Assembly: GCF_020873875.1 (NCBI RefSeq)
Contig: NZ_JAHWGU010000001.1
Coordinates: 186,001-250,000 of the forward strand
Direction: 5' to 3'
Source: Actinoplanes sp. DH11
Lineage (GTDB): Bacteria; Actinomycetota; Actinomycetes; Mycobacteriales; Micromonosporaceae
DNA length: 64,000 nt
The translations under genes were made by a program, and so were the position numbers. Shown in pieces: positions 41,827 to 49,929 of the stretch. Every line of letters begins with the position of its first letter. Position 1 is the first letter of the stretch. The notes below the pieces were generated by a model that was given only the letters and a program-made list of their open reading frames with translations, had not been told where the DNA came from and did not search any database.

Positions 41827-42555
41827 ATGGTCGGTCCTGCTTCCTCGAACCTCCTGATGGCCCGTCGAGACCTCCTCAAGTACTCGTCCCTCGCCGTGGG
41901 CGCGGTCGCCCTCGGCGCCTCCACCACCGGCTGCTCCCTGCTGGGCGCGACCTTCAATCCGGCGATCAACGGTTGGTTGTCCCAGATCGGCATCTCGATC
42001 GGCGCCAACCTGAGCGCCGACGGCCTGGTCAACGGATTCCAAGGCGCCTGGAAGAAGTGGGGCGACGGTGTCAAGAAGCTGATCGAAGATGCGCCGAAGG
42101 AGTACCGCTACCGCGAGACCTGGTGCCACGACGGGCCGCCCGTAATCCTCGGCGGCACCTCGGACGACTTGGACCACGGCGACCCGATGAACGACAGCCT
42201 GGTGGCCTGCGTCGAAGACGGCACGAAAGCCGTCGTCCTGGAGGCGTGGGCATGGCAGGCCGTCGCCATGTACATCAACGACCTGACCGCGGACAAGGAA
42301 GACGACGACTTGGCGCAGGCGCGACGGTTCTGCGCGCTCAGCCTGATCCCGTGCGGCACCGATCCCCAGTCCGGCGAGGCGCCGGCCGGCACGTTCGGCT
42401 ACATCTCCTATCCGGCGATCAACGGGCAGGTGGAGATCGCCTGGGCCAAGAACACCGACGGCACGCGGTACGCGCACATCACCGCGACCGGCATCCCGGA
42501 CAAGGACGGCCAGGCAGTCGCCAAACGTTTCGACCTGCCCACGGCTGCCGCGTAA
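41827..42555 (+). CDS. Tat-exported lipoprotein, function unknown
   Basis: A 242-residue protein. The N terminus has a twin-arginine signal (MARRDLLKYSSLAVGAVALG) and a lipobox-like STTGC, so it is probably a folded lipoprotein on the outer face. The mature part has no recognised domain. NGFQGAWKKWGDGVKKLIED, ETWCHDGPPVILGGTSDD and DEDDDLAQARRFCALSLIPC-like segments hint at a compact domain with several Cys. GGAGG lies 5 bases before the ATG. The gene stands alone; the next gene is convergent 38 bases away. Confidence 0.78.
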   Translation: MVGPASSNLLMARRDLLKYSSLAVGAVALGASTTGCSLLGATFNPAINGWLSQIGISIGANLSADGLVNGFQGAWKKWGDGVKKLIEDAPKEYRYRETWCHDGPPVILGGTSDDLDHGDPMNDSLVACVEDGTKAVVLEAWAWQAVAMYINDLTADKEDDDLAQARRFCALSLIPCGTDPQSGEAPAGTFGYISYPAINGQVEIAWAKNTDGTRYAHITATGIPDKDGQAVAKRFDLPTAAA

Positions 42556-42593
42556 GCGCGGTTGCCGCTGACATCGACGGGATCGGCGCCGGG

Positions 42594-43550
42594 TCAGTCC
42601 CGGGGTGCGTCCAGCAGGGTGGGGTCGTTGCGCAGCAGGGCGGCCAGGCGGCGGGCTGCCTGCTCGGTCTCCTCGGGGCGCTCCACCTGGAGCGGGATGG
42701 GCTTCGGCAGCGGCGGCGGGAAGCCGGGCGCCGCAGCCTGCGGTCGGGCGAAGGCATCAGCCGCGGCCTGCGGCTGGGCGAAAGCGTCCACCGTGGCCTG
42801 TGGCTGGGTGAAGGCCCCCGGCGCGGCCTGGGGCGGGAACGGCGCTGCGGGCCGCGGTGCGGAAGCCGGCTGGGGTTCGGCGTGCGCGTGCATCGGCGGG
42901 TGTTCAGGCGCCTGCGACGCCGTCGGGAACGGCGGTGCCGAGAACGGGGCCTCCGAGAACGGCGGTGCGGAGAACGGGGCCTCGGGGAACGGTGGTGCGG
43001 AGAAGGGCGCCTCGGGGTGGGGCTGCGGGGGCGCGTACGCCTGGGGTGGCACCGGGGGTGGGGGTGTCGCCGCGAAGGGGTGCTGGACCGATTCGGGATG
43101 TGCCGCATACGGGTCCGGAGTGGACGACGGGGCGACGAACGGCCGTTCCGCGGTGGGCGGCTCGTGGTAGTCGAAGTCGGCAGGGCCGAACCGGTCCTGG
43201 TCGTCGTGACTGGCCCGGGGCTGCTCGGGAGCATAGGCCGGCGCGTCGTCCACATCGATCTCGAAGTCGGCGTGCACCGGTGCGGCTTCGGCGGCCCGGG
43301 TCGCGACCGTGTTGTCCGCGCTCACCTGCACGACGCCGTCCGCGAATCCGAAGTGGAGCAGCACCGGATCGCCGGCGCCCTCGACGCCGACCGTGACACC
43401 CAGCTGGGGGTGGCGGGCGATCACGGCCGCGATCGCCTCGACCAGCTCGGTCACCGCCGGCGGTGTGCCGCCGTTCTCCCCGGCGGCGCGGCGCCTCAGC
43501 TCGTCGCGCCGGGCGAGCTTGTCGAGCGCGTCGTCCAGTCCGCCTCGCAC
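42594..43550 (-). CDS. Conservon-associated Pro-rich hypothetical protein
   Basis: 318 residues, GTG start at 43550. The first 100 form a small domain (VTELVEAIAAVIARHPQLGVTVG, VLLHFGFADGVVQVSAD). From about 120 to 290 it is Pro/Ala/Phe-rich with EAPFSAPPFP repeats, then ends with a helix (EETEQAARRLAALLRNDPTLLD). No membrane segment. It follows the conservon GTPase gene on the same strand with a 95-base gap and is likely part of the same unit, perhaps as a GTPase effector or scaffold. Confidence 0.72.
   Translation of the reverse strand: MRGGLDDALDKLARRDELRRRAAGENGGTPPAVTELVEAIAAVIARHPQLGVTVGVEGAGDPVLLHFGFADGVVQVSADNTVATRAAEAAPVHADFEIDVDDAPAYAPEQPRASHDDQDRFGPADFDYHEPPTAERPFVAPSSTPDPYAAHPESVQHPFAATPPPPVPPQAYAPPQPHPEAPFSAPPFPEAPFSAPPFSEAPFSAPPFPTASQAPEHPPMHAHAEPQPASAPRPAAPFPPQAAPGAFTQPQATVDAFAQPQAAADAFARPQAAAPGFPPPLPKPIPLQVERPEETEQAARRLAALLRNDPTLLDAPRD
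42928..43017 (-). repeat. 30-bp in-frame repeat, 3 units
   Basis: Three consecutive 30-base units encode variants of EAPFSAPPFP/S. Additional partial DAFAQPQAAA-type repeats lie just downstream in the same gene (42720-42830). Confidence 0.8.
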
Positions 43551-43645
43551 GTCACCGTCCTCATTCCTGAAGTGGTCGCCCGGAGCCCCAACTCTGCCCC
43601 CGTTCGGGCCGATTGGGAACCGTGTCCGGGCGACCCGCGCACACC

Positions 43646-44275
43646 CTACGGCGTCTTCATCCGGATGGCCTTGTCGAGGGCCTGGTCCAGAACGACGAGG
43701 AGGGCGTCCCGCACCGATGCCCGGAAACGCGCGTCGAACGACACGACGGGCACGTCCTCACGGACCGCCAGGGCCCAGCGGACCTCGTCGACGCTGTAGT
43801 TCATCTGCCCGTTGAAGGTGTTGATGCCGACCACGAACGGGAGCCCGGCCCGCTCGAAGTAGTCGACGGCCGGATAGCAGTCGTCGATCCGGTTCGTGTC
43901 GACCACCACCAGGGCGCCCAGGGCACCTTTGACCAGGTCGTCCCACATGAAGGCGAACCGGGTCTGACCCGGGGTGCCGAAGATGTAGAGCTTGAGCGTC
44001 TGGTCGATGGTCAGCACACCGAAGTCCATCGCGACCGTGGTGCCGGTCTTCATGGTCGCCTGACCGGGGTCGTCGATGCCCACGGACTCCGAGGTCATCT
44101 CGGCCTCCGTGGTGAGCGGCGAGATCTCGGAGATGGCGCCGACCGTCGTGGTCTTACCGACACCGAAGCCGCCGGCCACGATGATCTTTACCGGGACCGG
44201 CGCCTTCTTGGGCGCGGGAGCACCGGGTATGCGCGCGGTTCCGACAACGCGGTTAGCTGATTGATCGAAGTCCAC
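43646..44275 (-). CDS. Conservon small GTPase (CvnD/MglA-like)
   Basis: A 209-residue Ras-like GTP-binding protein. The P loop is GGFGVGKTT (Lys41), switch region STMKTGTTVAMDFG-like (TGTTVAMDFGV), and FGTPGQTRF corresponds to the DxxG region, with Gly-Thr replacing the usual start. The NKxD function is probably GINTFNG. Conservon GTPases act with a roadblock protein and sensor kinase to report membrane signals, affecting development and antibiotic production in Streptomyces. The start overlaps the DUF742 gene by 23 bases. Confidence 0.94.
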   Translation of the reverse strand: MDFDQSANRVVGTARIPGAPAPKKAPVPVKIIVAGGFGVGKTTTVGAISEISPLTTEAEMTSESVGIDDPGQATMKTGTTVAMDFGVLTIDQTLKLYIFGTPGQTRFAFMWDDLVKGALGALVVVDTNRIDDCYPAVDYFERAGLPFVVGINTFNGQMNYSVDEVRWALAVREDVPVVSFDARFRASVRDALLVVLDQALDKAIRMKTP

Positions 44276-44714
44276 GGATCACTCGCATGATGGTCTCGGG
44301 GTCAGGTGTGTCGTTGTCCAGCACATGGACGTCCAGTTGGCCGGTGGCCCGCAGGTCACCGACGAGGATTCGGGTGACGCCCAAGTGCAGGCGCAGCCGA
44401 GCGGAGATCTCAGCGACCGAGATCGGACTCTCCTCGCAGAGAGACACGATCGCCCTGGTTTCCGGAGATAGCCGCGACGGTGGTGCGCCGGGCACCACCG
44501 TCACCTGGGTTTCCATACCGATGTCGGGGTCGCCTCCATCGGTCCGCCCGGACGTGATGACGAACGGGCGCAGAGCGTTGGTCGAGGTCTCGACCGGCGG
44601 GTGTTCCCCGGTGGGGGTGTAGCCGCCGGTCGAGTGCTGCGGACCGGATTGCAGGAAGGGCCGGACTCCGGGCGTTGCCTGCGGAGCAGCGTCGTCGGGG
44701 TCCGGGTAGGTCAT
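44253..44714 (-). CDS. DUF742 protein (CvnC)
   Basis: A 153-residue protein. An extended N terminus (VRPFLQSGPQHSTGGYTPTGE) is followed by a winged-helix DUF742 domain: LRPFVITSGRT, ALVSLCEES-like (IVSLCEESPISVAEISARL) and VTRILVGDLRATGQLDVH. It is the third component of conservons, with unclear molecular role, possibly linking GTPase state to gene expression. It overlaps both neighbours (4 and 23 bases). Confidence 0.93.
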   Translation of the reverse strand: MTYPDPDDAAPQATPGVRPFLQSGPQHSTGGYTPTGEHPPVETSTNALRPFVITSGRTDGGDPDIGMETQVTVVPGAPPSRLSPETRAIVSLCEESPISVAEISARLRLHLGVTRILVGDLRATGQLDVHVLDNDTPDPETIMRVIRGLRSIS

Positions 44715-45157
44715 TGCTGAACGGCGTTCTTGAGCTCAGCGATAAGGCGGGGGCTCAGGGCGCCACCGGCGCGGGTGGCGAAGAGCGTCATCTCGTACGC
44801 CAGCGTGCCGAGGTTGGCCGAACGGTCCGCGATGACACCGAGCACGGAGCCGGCGCTGATCGCGGTGACCAGCAGGTAGCCATCGGCCATGTCGATGATG
44901 ACCCGGTTCAGGGCTCCGAGCCGGTACCAGCTCGCGGCACCGCCGGAGAGACTGGTCAGACCGGAGACCACAGCCGCGAGGCGCTCGGCGTTGGGCCGGT
45001 CCTTGATCGCGGACATGGCCATCAGGAGGCCGTCCGAGGAGACGGCGATGGCCTCGATCACGCCCGCTGTACCGGAGGTGAAGGAGTCCAGCAGCCAGTT
45101 GAAGGTCTTGGCTTCAGCGCTGAGCTGACTTTGCGCGGTGGGGTAGGGGGAAGTCAT
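44711..45157 (-). CDS. Roadblock/LC7 protein (CvnB)
   Basis: A 148-residue protein. LSAEAKTFNWLLDSFTSGTAGVIEAIAVSSDGLLMAMS is the typical start of conservon roadblock proteins; YLLVTAISAGSVLGVIADRSANLGTLAYEM continues the fold. It probably controls nucleotide exchange or hydrolysis of the GTPase encoded two genes on. ATGA overlaps with the kinase gene before it and the DUF742 gene after it. Confidence 0.95.
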   Translation of the reverse strand: MTSPYPTAQSQLSAEAKTFNWLLDSFTSGTAGVIEAIAVSSDGLLMAMSAIKDRPNAERLAAVVSGLTSLSGGAASWYRLGALNRVIIDMADGYLLVTAISAGSVLGVIADRSANLGTLAYEMTLFATRAGGALSPRLIAELKNAVQQ

Positions 45158-48100
45158 CGCGGTTGTCCCTCGTGTTGTGGCTGGCTTTCGTTCAGCGCGA
45201 GTGCGACGCCGTACTCGAACTGATCCATCAGAGCCCGCGCGGCTTCCGGGTCCAGCTGGGCCGGGGCCGGGGGCGGGGTCGGACGGTGCGGCTCGTCACG
45301 CGGCAAGGTGGCGCCGGGTACTCGACGAGTCAGCGGGGTGCTGCCGGCCGTGGTCGGCGGGGCCGGCGGCACCGGTTCGGCCACCGGGGTGTTCCACGAC
45401 GCGCTGCTGGCGGCAGCGGGAGCCGGGGCGTCCCACGGTGCGGTGCTGGGCGCCGGCACGTTCCACTCAGGCTGGCTGGCCTGCGGTGCCGGGGTGTTCC
45501 ATTCGGCCTGCGGCGCGGGGGTGTTCCATTCGGCCTGCGGCGCAGGGGTGTTCCATTCGGCCTGCGGGGCCGGGCTGTTCCACTCGGCCTGCGGGGCCGG
45601 GCTGTTCCACTCCGTCCGGCTGGGCTGCGGCACCGGCATGGAGACGCTCGTGTCACCGGCGTCGGAGTGAGCCCGGCTGACGCCGGCTTCGAACGCCTCG
45701 AACGCGGCCCGGGCGGCGAACGCGTCGTCCGCCGAGGGCGCCTTGGCGTGCTGCTGCGGAGCGGACTCGGCGGGCAGCTGGCTGCCGGGGACCCGGCGGC
45801 GCAGCGGCGCCGCGTTGCCGTTGCCGTTCTGGGCCGGCGCGCTGGGGCCGGTGGCCGCCGCGTTGCCGAAGTTGTCCGCGGTGCGCTGCTGCGGCAGTCG
45901 CGGCGCCTCCGGGGGAACGGCTGACGCCATCGGGGCCTCCACGGCGGGGACGGGCGTGTCCCAGGCCGGTTGTGCGTCGTTCCAGCTCGGCTGGACCGGG
46001 GACTCGGTGCTCCAGGACGGGCTGGCGGGCAGCTCCGGCAGCGCGGCCGGGACCCGGCCGGCGACCGGCGTTCCCATGTCGTACGACGGCACCGGGTCCG
46101 CGTGGATCGGGGCGGAGGGCTCCTGGTACGCGATGCCCGGCGAGTAGATCGGCTCGGCGTCGTAGATCGGCGCGTTGTCGTCGACGGCCGGGGAGACCGG
46201 CTGCGGCGCGAACGCGTTCCACGAGTGGGTGCTCTCCAGCGTCTGCGTGGCCCGGTTCAGGACGTTCGGGTCGAACGGCTGGGCGCTGCCCGGCACCTGC
46301 CGGACACCGGCACTGGTGATCGCCACCTCGGTGGTGTTGCCGCGCAGCGCGCCGGAGTAGGCCGGCGCCGGCTCGGGCGCCGCGAACTGCGGTGCCTGGT
46401 ACGGCGACTGGTACTGCGGCGCCTGGATCTCCGGTGCGGCAGGCGGAGCGGGGAACGCCGGGGCCGGCGCCGCGCTCAGGTTCTCCACCCGGGAGATCAG
46501 GTGCGACGGGTTGAGGTCGACCCAGGCGGTCAGACCGCCGTCCGGCGTGTCGGTCAGGGTGACCTCGATGCCGTGCCGGCGGGCCAGCCGGCCGACCACG
46601 AACAGACCGAGAACCTCCGTGGGCGCCAGGTCGAGGCGCTCACGGCGGGTCAGCCGGGCGTTCTCCTCGGCCAGCCGCTCGGGCGCGAGGCCCAGGCCGT
46701 GGTCGATGATCGCGAGACGGGCGCCGCCGCGCAGTTCCTCGGCGGAGACGGTCACGGTGGTGTGCGGCGGGGAGAACGCGGTCGAGTTCTCCAGCAGCTC
46801 GGCCAGGAGCAGCGTCAGGTCGGCCAGGACGGCCGGGACCACGACGATGTCCTCCGGCACGTCGACCTCGACGCGGGTGTAGTCCTCGATCTCACCGAGG
46901 GCGAGACGGACCACGTCCGAGAGGGGCAGCGGCGCCATGTGCTCGTTCGCACCGGCGCCACCGGAGAGTACGACGAGCGCGGACGCGTTCCGGCGCAGAC
47001 GGCTGGACATGTGGTCCAGCCGGTAGAGCTCGCGCAGGCGGTCGCTGTCGGTCTCCTTGCGCTCCAGCCGGTCGATCAGGGAGAGCTGACGGCCGACCAG
47101 GTTCTGCGTACGCCGGCCGACGTGACCGAACATCTGGGCGACGTTACGGCGGCCGACCACCTGCCGCTCCACCAGCCGGGCGGCGGTGGTCTGCACGCGG
47201 TCGAACGCGCGGGCCAGGTCACCGATCTCGTCCCGGGCCTCCACGTCGACCGCGTCGAGCCGGATCGGGCGGACCTGGGCCTCGGCCTCGTCGTCGGCCA
47301 CCCGCTCGAGCTCGGCCTCGGCGGCACGGGCGATGCGGTCGGCGGAGACGGTGAGGCGGCGCAGCGGCCGGGCGACCGCACGCGCCATGAAGATGCTCAG
47401 CGTGATGACCAGGATGAGCAGCAGGAACGAGCCACCACCGATGAGCAGTGCCTGCCGGATGGCGCTTTCCCGGTTGTTCTGCGTGGTGATGTCCACGTCC
47501 TTCGCCACGCGCTTCTCGACGAAGCTACCGAGGACGGTGACGGACTGGAGCGAGGGGAACAGGCGCCGGGCGTCGAGACCCTGCAGAGCCTTCGCCGGGT
47601 TCTGGGCGACAGTGGTCTGGAACTCGGTGCCCACGCGGGAGGCGAACGCGTCCTGCGTGTTGATGTAGAGCTTGTACTGCGCGTCGGTGAAGTACACCCG
47701 GGACGTCGAGATGATCGACTCGATCTGGCTGAACGTCGAGCTGAACGCGCCGAGCAGCAGGCTCGCCTGCTGCTGACCGCCCCGGCCGGCGACCACGGCG
47801 GCGGCCAGGTAGCAGGACGCCTGGCCGATCAGGTCGTCGGAGCGCATGGCGCGCTCCAGGGCGTAGATCTGGCGGCCGACGCCGGTGGTCAGGTCGGCCT
47901 TGGTCTCCAGACCCAGACCGTCGATCAGCGGGGTGACGACCTCGTTGTAGTCCTCGACCACCGCGTTCGGGTCGGTGACGGCCTTGTTCAGGATGTTCTG
48001 CCGGGTGACGTTGAGCTTCGCGGCGCCGGAGATGGTGCGGCGGAGCTGCTGCGGCATGTCCTCGATGTCGGCGAGCTGCGCCAGCGACTCGATGGCCTCA

Positions 48101-48357
48101 CCGCTCTGCACCACGTACGTGGGCCGGTCGACCACACCGAGCAGATAGCCGACCGCGAGCAGCCGCTCCTCCTGCAACTCGATGAGCGTCGAGCTGACCT
48201 CGGTGGCGAGCCGGACGGTGTCGGAGGTCTCTTGGGCGACGCGGGCTGCCTCGACGCGCTCGTAGATGACCGGGATGCTCAGGCCGACGACGCCGAGCAG
48301 CGGTACGAGCACCAGCAGGGCGAGCTTGCCCAGGATGCGGAACTTACCGAAGAGCAC
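45154..48357 (-). CDS. Conservon sensor histidine kinase (CvnA, nitrate/nitrite-sensor-like)
   Basis: A 1067-residue membrane kinase. Helix 1 (about 10-28) and helix 2 (about 305-328) enclose a nitrate/nitrite-sensing-type helical domain (TVRLATEVSSTLIELQEERL). Then come a HAMP region, a dimerisation segment (FGHVGRRTQNLVGRQLSLID) and an ATPase domain (LAELLENSTAFSPPHTTVTV, AIIDHGLGLAPERLAEENARL, LGLFVVGRLARRHGIEVTL). No standard H-box His-Glu is apparent. The last 430 residues are a Pro-rich tail with AEWNTPAPQ repeats. It ends in the roadblock overlap and overlaps the upstream gene by 14 bases. Confidence 0.94.
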   Translation of the reverse strand: MLFGKFRILGKLALLVLVPLLGVVGLSIPVIYERVEAARVAQETSDTVRLATEVSSTLIELQEERLLAVGYLLGVVDRPTYVVQSGEAIESLAQLADIEDMPQQLRRTISGAAKLNVTRQNILNKAVTDPNAVVEDYNEVVTPLIDGLGLETKADLTTGVGRQIYALERAMRSDDLIGQASCYLAAAVVAGRGGQQQASLLLGAFSSTFSQIESIISTSRVYFTDAQYKLYINTQDAFASRVGTEFQTTVAQNPAKALQGLDARRLFPSLQSVTVLGSFVEKRVAKDVDITTQNNRESAIRQALLIGGGSFLLLILVITLSIFMARAVARPLRRLTVSADRIARAAEAELERVADDEAEAQVRPIRLDAVDVEARDEIGDLARAFDRVQTTAARLVERQVVGRRNVAQMFGHVGRRTQNLVGRQLSLIDRLERKETDSDRLRELYRLDHMSSRLRRNASALVVLSGGAGANEHMAPLPLSDVVRLALGEIEDYTRVEVDVPEDIVVVPAVLADLTLLLAELLENSTAFSPPHTTVTVSAEELRGGARLAIIDHGLGLAPERLAEENARLTRRERLDLAPTEVLGLFVVGRLARRHGIEVTLTDTPDGGLTAWVDLNPSHLISRVENLSAAPAPAFPAPPAAPEIQAPQYQSPYQAPQFAAPEPAPAYSGALRGNTTEVAITSAGVRQVPGSAQPFDPNVLNRATQTLESTHSWNAFAPQPVSPAVDDNAPIYDAEPIYSPGIAYQEPSAPIHADPVPSYDMGTPVAGRVPAALPELPASPSWSTESPVQPSWNDAQPAWDTPVPAVEAPMASAVPPEAPRLPQQRTADNFGNAAATGPSAPAQNGNGNAAPLRRRVPGSQLPAESAPQQHAKAPSADDAFAARAAFEAFEAGVSRAHSDAGDTSVSMPVPQPSRTEWNSPAPQAEWNSPAPQAEWNTPAPQAEWNTPAPQAEWNTPAPQASQPEWNVPAPSTAPWDAPAPAAASSASWNTPVAEPVPPAPPTTAGSTPLTRRVPGATLPRDEPHRPTPPPAPAQLDPEAARALMDQFEYGVALALNESQPQHEGQPR
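45494..45628 (-). repeat. 27-bp in-frame repeat, 5 units, in the kinase tail
   Basis: Units start on the plus strand at 45494, 45521, 45548, 45575 and 45602, each encoding AEWNTPAPQ or AEWNSPAPQ on the minus strand. Copies differ at one or two bases, so expansion is recent. Confidence 0.95.
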
Positions 48358-49483
48358 CGGAACGCTCCCGCCGCGCGCTGTCGGCGCCGTAGTTGGGGAT
48401 CTCGCCGTAGGCCGGCACCGGGTCGTAGGGGCTGCCGCCGTCGCTCTGGACCGAGACGTCGCGGGCCGGGCCGGAGTCGGGGCCCGAACCGGTCTGGACG
48501 GCGCGGGCGCGGGTCCAGACGGTGGCGACGGCGATCAGGGCGATCGCGACGGCCAGCAGGCCCCAGGCCTCGGCGCGACGGTAGTTGACGTCGTCGATCC
48601 GGTTCTCGAGCAGCGTGGACATCTCCTTGAGCACCACACCGGAGAGCGCGTTGAGCGCGGTCTGCAGGGTGCTCTGCGCGGTCACCATGGCGGAGACGTT
48701 CGGTGAGCCGCCGAAGTTGGCGCCACGGTTGGCGTCCTCGATGCCGCGCTTGAACGAGTTCAGGTTGCTGACCAGGTTGCCGGCGAGCGTGGGGCTCTCG
48801 GTGTCGTCGACCGCGTCCTGCAGGTTGTCGGTGAGGTCGTCACCGGCGGACTGGACGGCCAGCACCTCGTAGCCGAACCGGGTGTTGAGCGCGACCTTCT
48901 GCTTGGACTTCGCCGCGGCGACCATGTTGGCGGTGTCGCCCATCCGGCTCACCGCGGTCACGGCCTCCGGCATGTTGACGGCGGCGGCCTCCTGGAGGAA
49001 CCAGATGTCGCTCTCCTCGTCGCGGTTCAGCGTGGAGTTCTGCCGGACCGTGTCGTAGAGCGCGAGGGTGAGGTCGGAGACCTCGACGTGTGCCTCGTAG
49101 ATCGTGGCGGAGTCACCGGTGACGCCGGGGAGGCGGCCGATCTTCTCCTTCAGGTTGGCCCAGCGCTCCGAGGTGTCGAGCGCTTCACCGATCCGCTCGT
49201 CGACCTCCTGCACGCGGGCGACGCCGGCGGTCAGCGAGGCCGGCTCCTGGGCGACGCCCTGCAGTGCCGACGACTGGGACTCCGCGAGCGCGCTGACCAG
49301 CGGCGCGAGCGCCGTCAGGTATTCGACGCCCTGCTGTTGGAGCTGCAGCCGGTCCCGCTGGTCCGTATTGTCGTTCAAGACACGCAGGAACAGGGCTGCG
49401 GCCGGCAGCAGGACGAGGACCGTCAGCACCACCGCGAGGGCGGAGCGTAAACGGGCTCGCCGGCTGTTCACCGAGACTGACAT
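48344..49483 (-). CDS. Membrane sensor-like protein leading the conservon
   Basis: A 379-residue protein with two membrane helices: about 15-37 (ALAVVLTVLVLLPAAALFL) and about 305-325 (AWGLLAVAIALIAVATVW). The extracellular part is helical (QGVEYLTALAPLVSALAES, DESDIWFLQEAAAVN-like). It resembles a kinase input domain without a kinase. Its end overlaps the kinase gene by 14 bases, so it should be made in proportion to it. Not one of the four standard conservon parts; it may be a decoy or co-sensor. Confidence 0.8.
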   Translation of the reverse strand: MSVSVNSRRARLRSALAVVLTVLVLLPAAALFLRVLNDNTDQRDRLQLQQQGVEYLTALAPLVSALAESQSSALQGVAQEPASLTAGVARVQEVDERIGEALDTSERWANLKEKIGRLPGVTGDSATIYEAHVEVSDLTLALYDTVRQNSTLNRDEESDIWFLQEAAAVNMPEAVTAVSRMGDTANMVAAAKSKQKVALNTRFGYEVLAVQSAGDDLTDNLQDAVDDTESPTLAGNLVSNLNSFKRGIEDANRGANFGGSPNVSAMVTAQSTLQTALNALSGVVLKEMSTLLENRIDDVNYRRAEAWGLLAVAIALIAVATVWTRARAVQTGSGPDSGPARDVSVQSDGGSPYDPVPAYGEIPNYGADSARRERSGALR

Positions 49484-49929
49484 TGCTTTAGTCCTCCGCC
49501 ATGCACACGCGATGGGCCATTAAAGTGGCTACAGAGAGTAGCCATGCGGGCGCACCGATCTGGGTCAATCTATCCGAGAAAACCTCAGAAAACCCCTTTC
49601 CAAGGGTCAGAGTTGTCTCGGCTGATCGGGGGATACGCGACGCCGCCGACTCGGTTGTACGGACGTCCGAGTTCGGGCCGCTTCATTGAGATCGGCCCAG
49701 TCCACGGGGCCCGGTGGGTGAGTGACGAGCGCCGCGCCAGATCGTATCCACACCTCGGGCAGCGCGTGAATATGAGTTCTACTTCGGATTTGTTACGTCT
49801 TCCTCGACCATTGTTGACTGATAGTGATGGCTCCATTGCTCTGCGTTTGGATATAGCGGAGAGTGTTCGCCCGTACACAAAATGGTGGGTCCCTCCGTCC
49901 CGATTTCGGTACGGAGAGACCCGAATGAC
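49484..49929. other. Promoter region between conservon and DUF885 gene
   Basis: About 445 bases, less GC-rich than its flanks (for example around 49760-49890). It holds an inverted repeat at 49526-49544 close to the conservon start. A 97-codon minus-strand frame (49585-49878) with one CPRCG motif exists but has poor coding character. The remainder shows no recognisable feature. Confidence 0.6.
49526..49544. promoter_or_regulatory. Inverted repeat upstream of the conservon
   Basis: TGGCTAC-AGAGA-GTAGCCA is a perfect 7-bp inverted repeat with a 5-base spacer, 43 bases before the first conservon gene. It may be an operator or a 5' hairpin of the mRNA. Confidence 0.55.

Noticed and set aside
45970..48588. 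872-codon plus-strand frame
   Set aside because: Antisense of the conservon kinase gene, which has clear kinase and HAMP features.
49585..49878. 97-codon minus-strand frame with CPRCG motif between conservon and DUF885 gene
   Set aside because: No ribosome binding site and poor coding character in a low-GC promoter region; the single CxxC motif is not enough.
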